This document shows, in pieces, positions 48,501 to 60,500 of a stretch of 64,000 nucleotides of DNA. The DNA is taken from contig JACSVZ010000022.1 in assembly GCA_014706295.1 (NCBI GenBank), forward strand, positions 5,722,830-5,786,829, in the 5' to 3' direction. The position numbers were made by a program, and so were the translations under genes. Each line of letters begins with the position of its first letter. The stretch's first letter is position 1. Under the pieces are notes generated by a model. That model saw only the letters and a program-made list of their open reading frames with translations, was not told the origin of the DNA and did not search any database. Origin of the DNA: Lycocorax pyrrhopterus obiensis (lineage: Eukaryota; Chordata; Aves; Passeriformes; Paradisaeidae).

Positions 48501-51500
48501 CTCATCTCAGCAGAGCACCTTGGGATGGCAGGGGCATTCAGATGTCCTGGACACTGGGAGGGCCGAATTGATGTGAGTTATTGAAGGGCTGTTGCTTTTG
48601 GCAAGAGAGGCCGTGTTGTGGGGCAGGAGCTTGAGCACGTTTATTTTGAGTATTAACCTCTCAGTGTGTCAGTCACAAACACTCCCCAGGGCAATCTCCT
48701 AAATCTCTGAATACAAGTGCAGTTGTAGTTCAGTCCCAAACATAACTGACCTGTTCACTCTGAACCTGCAGCAGAGGCTGTGGGCTTCCCATCCGTGGAA
48801 GTGTTCAAGGCTGGGACTTGGAGCAACCTGGTCTGCTGGAAGGTGTCCCTGCCCATGGCAGGGGAGGGAGATGGGCTTTAAAATCTCTTCCAACCCAAAC
48901 CATCCTGGGATTTTGTGATTTTAAACAGACATTTGGCATTAAAAGCAGCAAATTCTGCGTAAGAGGAAGGTGAGGGAACCAGCAATTCTTGCAGAAAGCA
49001 CAGTCACTACCATAAACAACACCTAATCATGTTGTCATTCCTTTTAGAAGTGCTGTTTCTGTGAGGCATGAAATAAAACGTAAACAAAGCCCAAAACATA
49101 ACTGAAACTACCAGAACATGGATCTGTTAGGAGGACTTCTTTTTCCATTGTACCAGGGCAGATCATTCATCCCTGCCTGAGTGCCCCACCAGAATGCAGT
49201 TTTATAGATACTGCAGGAACTGCTTGTAGCCTGCACTCATCCTGCTGCTGCTGGAGGGAGCTGGAGGTGCTGGGTTCCTTCCCTGCCTGGGTCACTTCTG
49301 GGGTGCTCCTGTCAAATGTGACAAGGCAAAAACTCTGCTGCTGAAACAGCTAGCTTGGAATTTACTTTTTAATTTCCTGGGAAAACAACTCTTTATCCTT
49401 CATCTGCTATTTCTGCCCCCATGTAGATGGGGAAGGTAAGGATAAAGCTGGCCTGCAATTCACTTCTTCCCAGGACTCATTCAGGACTGGAATTGAAGGA
49501 TTTACTACATGCCCAAGCACTTCTTGTCCAGAGCCAGTTTTTTTTCGTTGTTGTTGTTTGGTTGGTTTTTTGTTTATTGTTGGTTGGTTTTTTGGGGGAT
49601 TTTTTTGTTTGGTTTTGTTTGTTTGGTTGGTTTTTTTGTTTTATGAAATCCTCTGCCTTTGACACACATGATACGTCCTTCATTCCTTAATGTGCATAAG
49701 ACTTGTGTGGCAGATGTGAATCCACTGCCCTTCCTGAGAGCCAGGGAGATGGAGGACTGGAGCTGAGCTGTTCTCCGTGGGAAGCTCTGGAATGCAGGCA
49801 CAGCAGTGTCTGCAATAGCACACTCAGACAAGCATTTCAGCTGCTTTTTGGTCTCTCTTTTCTATGAAGGAATAAAAGCACAGGATCTGTGGTACCAGTC
49901 TGAGCAGCCTAAGGACTTGCTGGTTTTAGATTGGATTAGTTTTGCATAGAATTTTATTAAGGGCATCACAAACCTGCTTCAGTCCACTGTAACAATCGAC
50001 ATAATGGTGTGGTGTTTGCTTGAAGGAAGGTGCAGCCTCCCAAACTCAACCTGTCCCCTGATGTTTACTCTAAGTCCTTGGTTTAAACTTGATTACTGGC
50101 TGATTTGCATTAATTAGTAACTGTGACTTGGCTCCTCCTGCTGCCGCTTCAGGGATGATCTCACCCTTTGGGATAAGTGGTGTTTCTCTGCAGATCTGGG
50201 CCTTTGCTGCCTTCTCATTATGGTCACACCCTAAATTACTCTCCTTATGTATTTTTCTAGGCTGTCTTGAATGTCTGTGTTGTGGTGAAGAGCTATCAGC
50301 TGATTTCCTTACTCCTGCTCTAGGGAGCCACGCTGCACACACAGAAACTCAGCAGAGACAGTTTTAGTGTTGAGAAAGCAACAGAGGAATTCCTGTGGAG
50401 CTGGATGGCAGCAGGAAAAAGCCAAAGTAATTTGAAGGGTGACTATAGAGCAGGGATTGTCTTGGCATCCTCAGGCAGAGGAACTAATGAGTTTGGGGTC
50501 TGGGAGAGAGAGTGATACAAAGGCAGTGATGTGACTGAGGAGCTCTGTCAGGTGAGAGCTTCAGAGCTGAGCAAACTAAACTGCACACATTTGGAAATCT
50601 GAGTCATTTGGAAAGGAGCTGATTCAGGAGTTAAAACTGTGAGTGTAGAAGCTCTTCTTTTAGTGAGGGTTGAGGCTCTTGCAGGCAGCTCACATGCTTG
50701 GCTTCCTCCTGTTGTGCCTGTGCCGTGGAGGGACAGGGGCACTACAGGGAGCACTTTGTTCAGAGAGATTCCTCAGAGCTGCTTTTGTGACTAAACCAAA
50801 GTGTCCAAGAGTGTTTGAAAATAATGGAGCACCAGAGGACTCCGAGCTCAGCGATCTGTCAGGGCAGCATGGGTGGGGTGGGAAGGAGCTGGATGCTTCC
50901 TCAGGTGTGATACTTGAGATGTCCAGCACCAGGAAAGTGATTTCCATAGAGATGGGACAGCTGGTGGCTACAGCCAAGAGGGGTGCAAAAAGCCATCAGC
51001 TGTGCTGCAAACTAGAACTAAAATCTGTAAAAGAGCATCAGCTTCAGATATTTTGATTCATTCAGGTATCTGAGTAAATAGAACAAAGTAGATTATCTGC
51101 TTGAAATGCTGCTGGTTACAGTTCTGTATCTTGGGACAACTTGGGCTATTTTTAAGTGATTTTGTTTGTTGGTTTTAAGGAACATGTCAATTACTTGGGC
51201 ACTTAATTTTTGCACTATGTTGGACATTCCAGTCATGTGGTTTTCATTTGCAACCACATCTCAAGGAATAATGCTTGTCCTAGGCCTATGGCTGATAAGA
51301 ATCCCACTTTGTATTTCCTTTAGTCCTCATCTTCCAAATTCCTTACATCAAAAGTATACTAGCTTGGACTGAAGGTGTTGAACAGCTGTTCACACCATAA
51401 TTATTAGCTTTTCTGTATGAATAAAAAAGATGTACCAGGCAGACTGATAAATAAACCTGAGCAATTTGGCATTTTTTTTTCTGAAGTTCAGCTTCCCTTT

Positions 51501-54500
51501 AACCTGAAGGAGCAGTGTGTTGTGTTACTGCTGGACTCTGCTCAGGACTCCTGCCCAGGTCACCTGAACAAAACCAATATTGATGGGTTTTGTTGTCATC
51601 AGAGGCCTGCCTGAGCTCCAGCTGTGTGTCTGGAAAGGGAAAGGACACTCAGGGGATGAGTGGCAGCAGAATATCCCCAGCTTGGCTGTTTGGTGTAGAG
51701 GCATTTTCAGTGTCCTGGAAGTGAGGTCCTGATGCCCAAAGCTGCTTCCAGGGACACGGTGGTTAATTGAAGCACTGGTGAAGAACTTTACCCCAAAATG
51801 TCTGTTTTCTGTTCATGTCCACCAAATGGAAACTGCTGCACTGTGGATTAGTGTGTTAACACAAACACTTGCTGTTTGAGACAAGAAATCACATCCTTTT
51901 GTCAGAGAATGACATCATTGTGCCCTTCTGTTTCCAGACTACATTAAATCTCTCTCTGAGGCTGGAGCAGACATGTTTGTACCTCTCTTGTTCCCCAGGT
52001 TCATAAAATGATAGCAGAGTTCAGACTCATTCCTGGCCTCAATAACCTGTTTGACAAACTCATCTGGAGGAAGCACTCGGCCTCAGCCCTGGTTCTGCAC
52101 GGACACAACCAGAATTGTGATTGCAGCCCGGTGAGGAACTTCTGGAATTCTGTGTTGGGTTTTTATCCTGTCATACAGTCCTGAGGAGCTGTGCTGAGCA
52201 GCTGGGTGTTTGTATAATCAATGACTTGAGGTGTGGTAGCATTCGAGTTTTGAGGAATTACTGTTTTCACTGAAGTCTATCCTTGGCTCATGCTAGCAAT
52301 TTAGCAAGGCCAGTTTAGCCTCTCCCCTCTCTCCTAGTTTGGGAACTGGAAAAGGAGTAAATTTCTGGACCCTGGAGGCCAGAGGCAGAAGACAACCAAA
52401 ACTCAAAGAAATGCTACCTAGGAGAGACAAATTGTGCCACACTCATTTTTAAGGGGGGGGGGGGGGGGGGGGGGGTTGGGTTTTGTGTTGGACTCTTTAT
52501 ATTTTTTTTCCTTCCAAACCTAGACATTCTGAATTGATCAGTACAATTATAAGCTTTTTTGCCATTGCAGTGAAAAGAAATTATTACCTGTTACGTGCAT
52601 AGGCTTGGAGGCAATCTCCACTTCTATTTTGAGAAGTGCAACCTTCTTCATTGATGCAAGTCACTTGCTCTGCTGTCTTAAGGGGTTTGATTTGGAAAGG
52701 TTTTCCATTCAGCTGTTTCATGTCAGCTTGGTAACTAATGATAGCCAAAAATACTAATGCAATACTATTTTTTTTACCTTTCTTGTCTCCTTTTAGGACA
52801 TTACTTTAAAGATACAATTCTTGAGGCTTCTTCAGAGCTTCAGTGACCACCATGAGTGAGTATGAGAAGCTGTGCTGGGTTGTGGCTTGGTGGTGTTTGC
52901 CTGGTTGTGGTTCCAGGTTTCGTGGGCACTGGGCAGGCTCCATGTGAAGGGAATGTTGTGCTGTCCCTAAACTTCATGTGCCTTTCAGCTCTTGCTGAAA
53001 CAGCCTAAGAATTTGCTCTGCAGTGGGCATGTCTGAGTATGTCTGGTGTGGTTAAACCCAGCCCGTTTTGTCTCATTGTGTTGAAATGAGCTGAAACTTG
53101 TATAGGATGAGTTCACACTTTCTGGCTGAAGGAAGAAGGAGGCAGCTTTCCTCTTTTTCTGCTTTCTCCCCAAGAGCTGACAGTGAGCCAGGGAAATAGG
53201 GAGAAAGCTTCTGTCTGCCTTCAAAAGGTATCCTTAGGAAACTTGGTTCTGCTGGAGTAGTTGGAGGGGTGCTGCAGTTTGCTTGGGGGTTTTCTTTAAT
53301 GCTGGTGGTACAGAGGTGTTAGTTGTGACTTGTGGAATTGCATCCTGCATTCCATCAGTGTCCTGTTGCTCTAATTCAGTCCTGGGAGATGGTGTCCACT
53401 GCCTTACAAACACCTGTGTTAGGGGCATGTTGTACTTCAGGTGCTGCTCATTCCTAGGGCCAGGCTGATACTTCTGTGCAGGTTTTTAGTCCTGTTGGAT
53501 AGATTTCAAATATCAGCCTTTTTCATTGTGGAATATTAGCTTTGAGAATGGGGAGCTGCTGGACATAGACAAGTGGGGGAATGCTGACCTATTGTAAATC
53601 CTTCATGCAAGACATTGTTTGCCTGGGAATCGCTCCAGGTTTTCCAATAAAATCTCTCCAGGTGATGTTACTACTTAAGTGGCTGCTACAAAGATCTCAG
53701 GCTTGTTTGAGCAGAAAACAGCTCCCAGCTGTAACATTTGAGCAAATGGAATGTGTGGAATCTGGTTGGGGGTTTTAAATAATTACATGAACTTTTCTGT
53801 GAAATCACAGATAAGCTGAGTTAACTGAGGACAAGATGAGAGCAAAGTACTTGTATGCTGATATTAATTCAGTGAAATTGTGTCCAAACCAAGCTTGCAG
53901 AGCTGTTTATTGCAGGGAGAGAAAGGCTCTGTTCTCATTGCAGAAACCTGTTTAATCCACATCAAAGGAAGCTTTGCGTGAGAGGCTCAGTGGGCACTAA
54001 TCTGGATGAGTGTTGGAAGCAAGAAGGAACCTCCCAGTCATCACTGCATCCTCTGCTCCCTGAGCTTTCCTGAAAAGAAATCTTTGCTGCCTGATTTTGA
54101 GCACTTGGAAGCAGAAAAACTCTCAGGGAGCACACTGGCATTGGGCAGGGATTCTGGCAAAGGGAGCCCCTGGACTGTATTTCCACTCTGACAGACTTGT
54201 CCTGCATTTAGTTCACTTTACAGACAAAATAATTGATTTTCACTATGAAAAGTTCAGTATTTGATGAAGAATTAATGTACATTCCTGCGGTTTATATCCA
54301 TTTTTATTTGGGTCTCTACATTTCCTGATGTTTTTAAATATTTCCAGGGTAAAGTTTGTTCAGATAATAAAATACCAGGATGACTGAACCTTTTTTTTGC
54401 AGTTTCTGCTTTCTGTCTGAAATTAATTACTTAAAAAGAGCAATCACTATAAGGTAGAGAAAAACTTCAGGAAGCTGTGAAAAAGTTTGCTGTTTAATAT

Positions 54501-57500
54501 TTATTTTGGTCTAAAATTCAGCAAAACGTTGCTGAGATTTTTTTAAAAAATGACTGTTATCCAGAAGAAAATATTTACAAACCATAAGATCCCAAACAAG
54601 TCAGCAAAGAACCATCATCTCAAAGCTGGTCAGCATTGGAAGTGGAGTTTGGTAAACGTTGGAGGAGGTTTTCCCAAGCAGCAGCTGGCTGGCCTGGTGG
54701 AGGGAGCAGAGTGTGAACACTGTGAAGAGCAGCAGGAGAAAGCAGCTTGCCCAGTCCTGTGGCTTTGCTTTTCATGGAATTGCATTTTTGCCTCTTGAAT
54801 TCATCCTGGTTTTCTCCCCTCCTCTCCCACTGTCTTGCTTTAGGAACAAGTATCTCCTTTTGAACAGCCAGGAACTGAATGAGCTGAGTGCAATCTCCCA
54901 TAAAGCCAACATCCCTGAAGTGGATGCAGTTGTCAACACTGACAGGTGAGGGGGGATTGAGGGGGTAGGTCAGCAATTTAAGAGTTTTGGAAGCACTTAG
55001 ACTGGAAGTTTGACATCACCTATTTTGTTTGAGCTCTATGTGTCCACCACACTTTGATTTCAGTGACTCCTTTCAGTGGGAAGTGTCCAGGTTTGTGGGA
55101 TGTTGATGGTCATTGAGCATGAGCACACCCGAGATTTGCTAGAGTAAAGTGCTTTAAAAACAAAAGCAACTTTAAAAAACCCTGAAATGAGGGGTTTGAG
55201 TTCATGGCTCAGACTTCACTGTGATGTGCTGAGTCTGCGTGTCTGGCCTTCCTCACTTCAGCCATTGCAGGCAGACCCGGAAAGTAAACTGTGATCCCTC
55301 AAATTGTTACTTGCTCCTGCTAATAAGTGTTGGTTCTGGCATTCAGGAGCAGTCTGTGCACACATAATGTCCATTTCCAGGCTGCATGAACACATCCAAG
55401 TGTCAGCTCAGAGTATTTTAAGAGCAGCTAATAACCAGAATGAACTAAATTAGATTAACACGTTAAACCACTTACAGAATCTCTCGTGTTACATTTGAGT
55501 TAGATGGACTATTTTGATCTAATAAGCTCTTTAATACACAATTCTGGTGTATAAACCTCAGCAGATGGAACATTGTTTGCAGAATTTAGTTTGGCAGAAT
55601 ACTCCCAGGGTATCAGCACGGACTTGGTCTGCACAGAGCAGATTTACCTCACTCCAAAAGGGAATCTCTAAGAGGATTTCAAGATTACAATTATTATCAT
55701 TATACTGTGTCTAATTGGGAAGAACTCGGGGATTTTTTTCACCCTTACCATTTAGTTTTCATGTTGCTTTTCTTGATATGTGAGATCAGGCATTACTTCT
55801 GCATGAGCTAAATGCAGGTGGATACTCCACTGAAGGTGCTGTTTAATACAAGTAGTATTGCAGTTGTACAGCCTCTATGCTTTTACTACAACCTCGTGTA
55901 GCATCCAGCTTTCCATACTCTGCTCTGCCTCCTGAATGGAATTTAGACTTTCCTTTACATTTTTTGAGGGGGGGGAAAAAGGGGTTTCTTTCATTCCTAA
56001 GCTCAAATGTAGTATTTTTTTTTTCTTATCTCTTGATTCCCACAAGGTGTGAATTGGTATTTCTGAAATCATTAAAGTTTTGAGAGAAAAGTTTTCTTTT
56101 GGACTTCTTTGCAAGTTGTGTTGCGATACTTACCAAGGGCAGTGAGGAGAAGTCCTCTGCTGGTAGAACTAGCACAATATTGGTACTGTGTACTTTAATA
56201 CTGAGATTTTGATCATCAAAAGCCCTGGAGCAGTGACTGGATTCAGTGTTCAGTGTTTGTCCAGCCCTTCCACTCATGCTGTCATTTCTCCACCTGCTGC
56301 AGGAGTCTTGTCTGTGATGGGAAGAGAGGTTTGTTGACGAGACTGCTTCAGGTCATGAAGAAGGAACCAGCAGAATCCTCCTTCAGGTGGGTTCACTTTG
56401 CCTGTGATGTGCTGTTTGAGACCCCTGGGATGTAGCTTTGGTTTCATCCAGCTTAGAGCAGCTGAGAATGTTGGAGAATAAGCTGTGGAAAGGTCTGGCT
56501 TTGTTGTGCTGTGGTGGCAGTGCAGGTGAGCAGAAATCACAGCCAGTGATTTTCTGCAGGATCAACAGCTCTGACTCCAGCTTCAGACTGGAGTGAAACA
56601 GATGAGGAAACTGGATTTAAATTAGAGTTGTGATCGAGTACTTCCCTTGCTTCTAAACTAACACCTCCTTTCTTCTGTTTCTCAGGTTTTGGCAAGCAAG
56701 GGCGGTTGAAAGTTTTCTGCGAGGCACCACCTCCTATGCAGACCAGATGTTCCTGCTCAAGAGAGGACTCCTGGAGGTAAATAAGTTTATGTCAGGTATC
56801 CTCCATAGCAATCAATAAGGATTTATCTGCACTGAATCCAAAAGTGGATAAAAATGCAGTGTTAAATATTACGCTGGGTTTAAAACTCAGCGGGGAAATT
56901 GAGGCCACTCAAGCTGCCCCCGTTTGATAGTGGGGGAATAAACACTAAGGGAGATAAGTCAGGATCACAATTTACTGGAGAAATCACAAGAGATGCAACA
57001 ATAATAACAAATGAAAAACTGCCCCTTATTCCTGTGTAACTATGACAAATACTGGGAACACTTTTAAAAAACACCTGTGAATTCTGCTTGTGGCCATTTG
57101 TATAACCTGCAACATTGGGAAGTTATTTTAACAGGAGACTCATCTGAATTGTCTTTAGTTCTGTGTTGTGACATTCAGTCACCCAAGAACCTGCAGATAA
57201 ATGCTTTAAATATTGATGAAATCAGGGTCTGTGTTGTGCTGCTGGCTTGGATGAAGCTGTGGCAATAACATGTTTTCCTCCCCTGCCAGCATATTCTCTA
57301 CTGCATTGTTGATAGTGAGTGCAAGTCACGGGATGTGCTTCAGAGTTACTTTGACCTTCTGGGAGAGCTAATGAAATTCAATATTGATGCATTCAAGAGG
57401 TTCAACAAGTATATCAACACAGATGAGAAGGTAAATATTTGTAAAAGCTGCCCCCTGTGGCTCAAATTACACCCTTTCATAACCAGACGTAGCAGTAGGA

Positions 57501-60500
57501 CTCAGATTCATTTGGTTTTGGTGTGGTTTTAGAGCTTGGGGCACCATAAACATTAAGGGATGAGTTGCCAAAGTCCCTCAGTGTTTTCAGCAGTGCTCCA
57601 TCTGTCCTGAGTCAGTGAGTCCTGAGCTGGTCAGCAAACATTGCCCTGTTCCAGAATCAGGCACAAGGGTGGCAGAACATTTCCTGTGAAATCACCAGAT
57701 ATGGGGTTAAGTGATAGCTGTGGACATTGAGACAGCTCCAAAAAGTCTTTTACTGGAGCTTGCAGTGGGAAGTCCTTCATGAATATGGCTTAAAATACTT
57801 GATACTGCAAACAGATGTACGTATTTGATCTTATTTGAACTTGGAGACATTTGAAGAAGTCATGGTTTAGGTAATTACCTATAAAATTGAGTTGCACATG
57901 TAAATCAAGAATGGGCAGCAAAGTGGTTTCATGCTCTTGTGCACTTTGTACATATAACATCAGCTGGTGGGTAGGTTTTGAATGGCCTCATCCTCTTACT
58001 TTTGTTACTGTGATGTTTCTGTCATTGCTCTTAGGTCTGGCAGACCTTGGAGAATGGAAGTATAAATGTATTTAAAAGAATACTATTTATTTTGGGGTTT
58101 TTTTCTCTAGTAAATTAACTCAAACATTCTAGAGAATGTCTTTATACTTCCTACTTGCTTCCTATTTATTGATCTGTAACTGGCTTTAGCTCTAATTCTG
58201 TGTGACTCCCTCACTGTATTCCTCTCTAGCACTGTCTGCTTGCACAAAATCAGTGTAGGAAAACATGGAGCTGCAGGAATTCTCCCTCTTTCAAAACAAA
58301 TAGTGTATGAAATCTCACTTTCATTGGAGTGACACGGCTTCAAAAGAGATTTTTGGGATGCCAGGACTGACATTTTTCCATTCCGTAGTGTTTGGTCATC
58401 CCTCAGTGCCAGTGTTGGCTTGGGCTGGATGAGGCAGGGTCGTGGGTGATGTCCCCTCTTATACTTGTTAGAGATAACAAAAAGGTAATGACCCTGAATA
58501 TTAATATATTTAAACTTATTTAATTCAACACTAATAAGTGTTTGTGTTCAGTTCCAGATATTTTTAAATCAGATCAACAGCTCTTTGGTGGACTCAAACA
58601 TGCTCGTTCGCTGCATCACGCTGTCCCTGGACCGGTTTGAGAATCAGTCTGATGCTAAAGGTGAACAGGAAGCAATGGGGTGGGCCTGGAGGGTGTTTGG
58701 TGGTGATAATGGTTAATTTAAATCTGGGCTTTGACAACTGGGGGTTTAGACAAGGAGATGCCACCCTGAAAGTTTGAGCACCAGTTCTTACTGCCCTGGT
58801 GCTTGGGTCAGCGTGTCTGAACCTTCAGCAGCTGGTGATTGTTTCTCCTCTTGCTGCAGTTGCAGAAGTCCTGTCCGAGTGCCGCCTGTTGTCCTACATG
58901 TCCCAGATGTCCATGAGGATGTCCTTCCTTTTCCGTCTCATTAACATCATCCATGTACAGACACTTACACAGGTAAGGAGCTGGCAGTGACTTTGCAGTT
59001 GCCTTGCTGGGACTGGAATGGTGAGCAGGGCTGGGAGCAGGGAGGGGCCTGGTTTCCCTGGAGGACACCCGTGTCCCTTTTTCCTTGCTGTGTGCAGGGA
59101 CACCTCCACTGTGTGCTTTCCACAGGCTTGTTCTATAGGGGCATGTATACAACAGGTTATCTTGGTGTTTAGATTTTTTTTGCTGTGTCGTTTTTACTTC
59201 CAGGAAAATGTCAGTTGTTTGAACACAAGTTTAGTTATCCTAATGCTGGCCCGAAGGAAAGAAAAGCTCCCTTTTTATCTGCGCACCTTGCAACAGATGG
59301 AATACACGGAAAAATACCCTGGCTTCATCCTGAACAACTTCCACAGTCTCCTGCGATTCTGGCAGCAGCATTACCTCAACAAGGATAAAGATAGCACCTG
59401 CTTAGAAAATGTATGTGACCCTCTTACCATGGCAGGAGTCGATCACAGCAACACCTGTCTGCCAGTCCACTGGCAAAAATGGGGAGTGGGAGGTTGGGGA
59501 GGGGAAGAAGGGAGGAAGGTGTGCCTGCAGTGTAACTCCTGTGGTGCTTTTCACACCTTCTCCCAGTCAGGTGCTGGGTTTCCCTGTGCACAGAGCATGA
59601 GGTCTTGGCTCTGGCACACACAGAAGTGACACTTGCTAGTGCTGAGTGGGGTAGAGCAGCAGGGCTGGCAGGATGGCCAGGGAGGGGGAGGCAGGACAGA
59701 ATCCAGCTCCCAGACTAGCTAGCACCTTAGCCAGACTGTTCCCTCTTCCTGGTGTGGCAAACAGTGCAGGAAGAATATCTGATGTAAGCCAAGGGAGCAG
59801 CCTGCAGGTTTCTGTGCCAGAGCTGGTTTGTCCTGGGCTACTGGTGGTTAGAAAGAACCAATTATCCAGTTATTTGGGTGACACATGGTCTGGTGTTGGG
59901 CTGCTGGAGTGGCCTTTTGGCTTTGAGGGAATAATGCTGGAGGGGTGTGTTGGTTTTTGTGTCATCTCAGGAGTGGGAGCTGCTTCCAGCATTGTCCTGT
60001 GGCACCAGAGGGTCCCCGTTTGTGTTTGGAGGGGACAGCAAAGGGGGAGTTTGGGATTAGGGGTGTACTGGCCCAGGCAGGCAGGCTGGGGTCACCCTGT
60101 GCTGCTCTTAGCAGCTGCCAGAGGCACTGGGAGTCCTTGTCTGGAGCTGGAGAGTGGGAAGCTGGTTGGAGGGGGTGTAGCTGTTCAACACCCAGCCCTT
60201 CTGCTGCGGGCCCCAGGGAGGGAGGGCAGAACGGGGAGTCCACAGTGTTGGTCACACTGTGGGGCTGGGCAGCTCGGGCTGAACAGGAAGTGATTTTCAG
60301 CTTTGGGAGGTGCCTCGTGCTCCTGTTGGTGCTGTGGCCCCCACTGACCCCCCTGTTGTCTGTGCCCACAGAGCTCCTGTATTAGTTTTACCTACTGGAA
60401 AGAGACTGTTTCGATACTGCTCAGTCCGGACCGGACGTCCCCCTGTGCCATAGTCAGCTACATCGACGAGGCGTACATGGACATTGACAGAGACTTTTCC

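Larger units (their letters stand above)
47838..51998 (+). other. TRPC4AP intron 9 (4.2 kb)
   Basis: It contains a CR1 fragment at 48.76 kb and a G/T low-complexity tract at 49.54 kb. Frames open at 47.9-48.4 kb on both strands look like chance. Confidence 0.6.
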
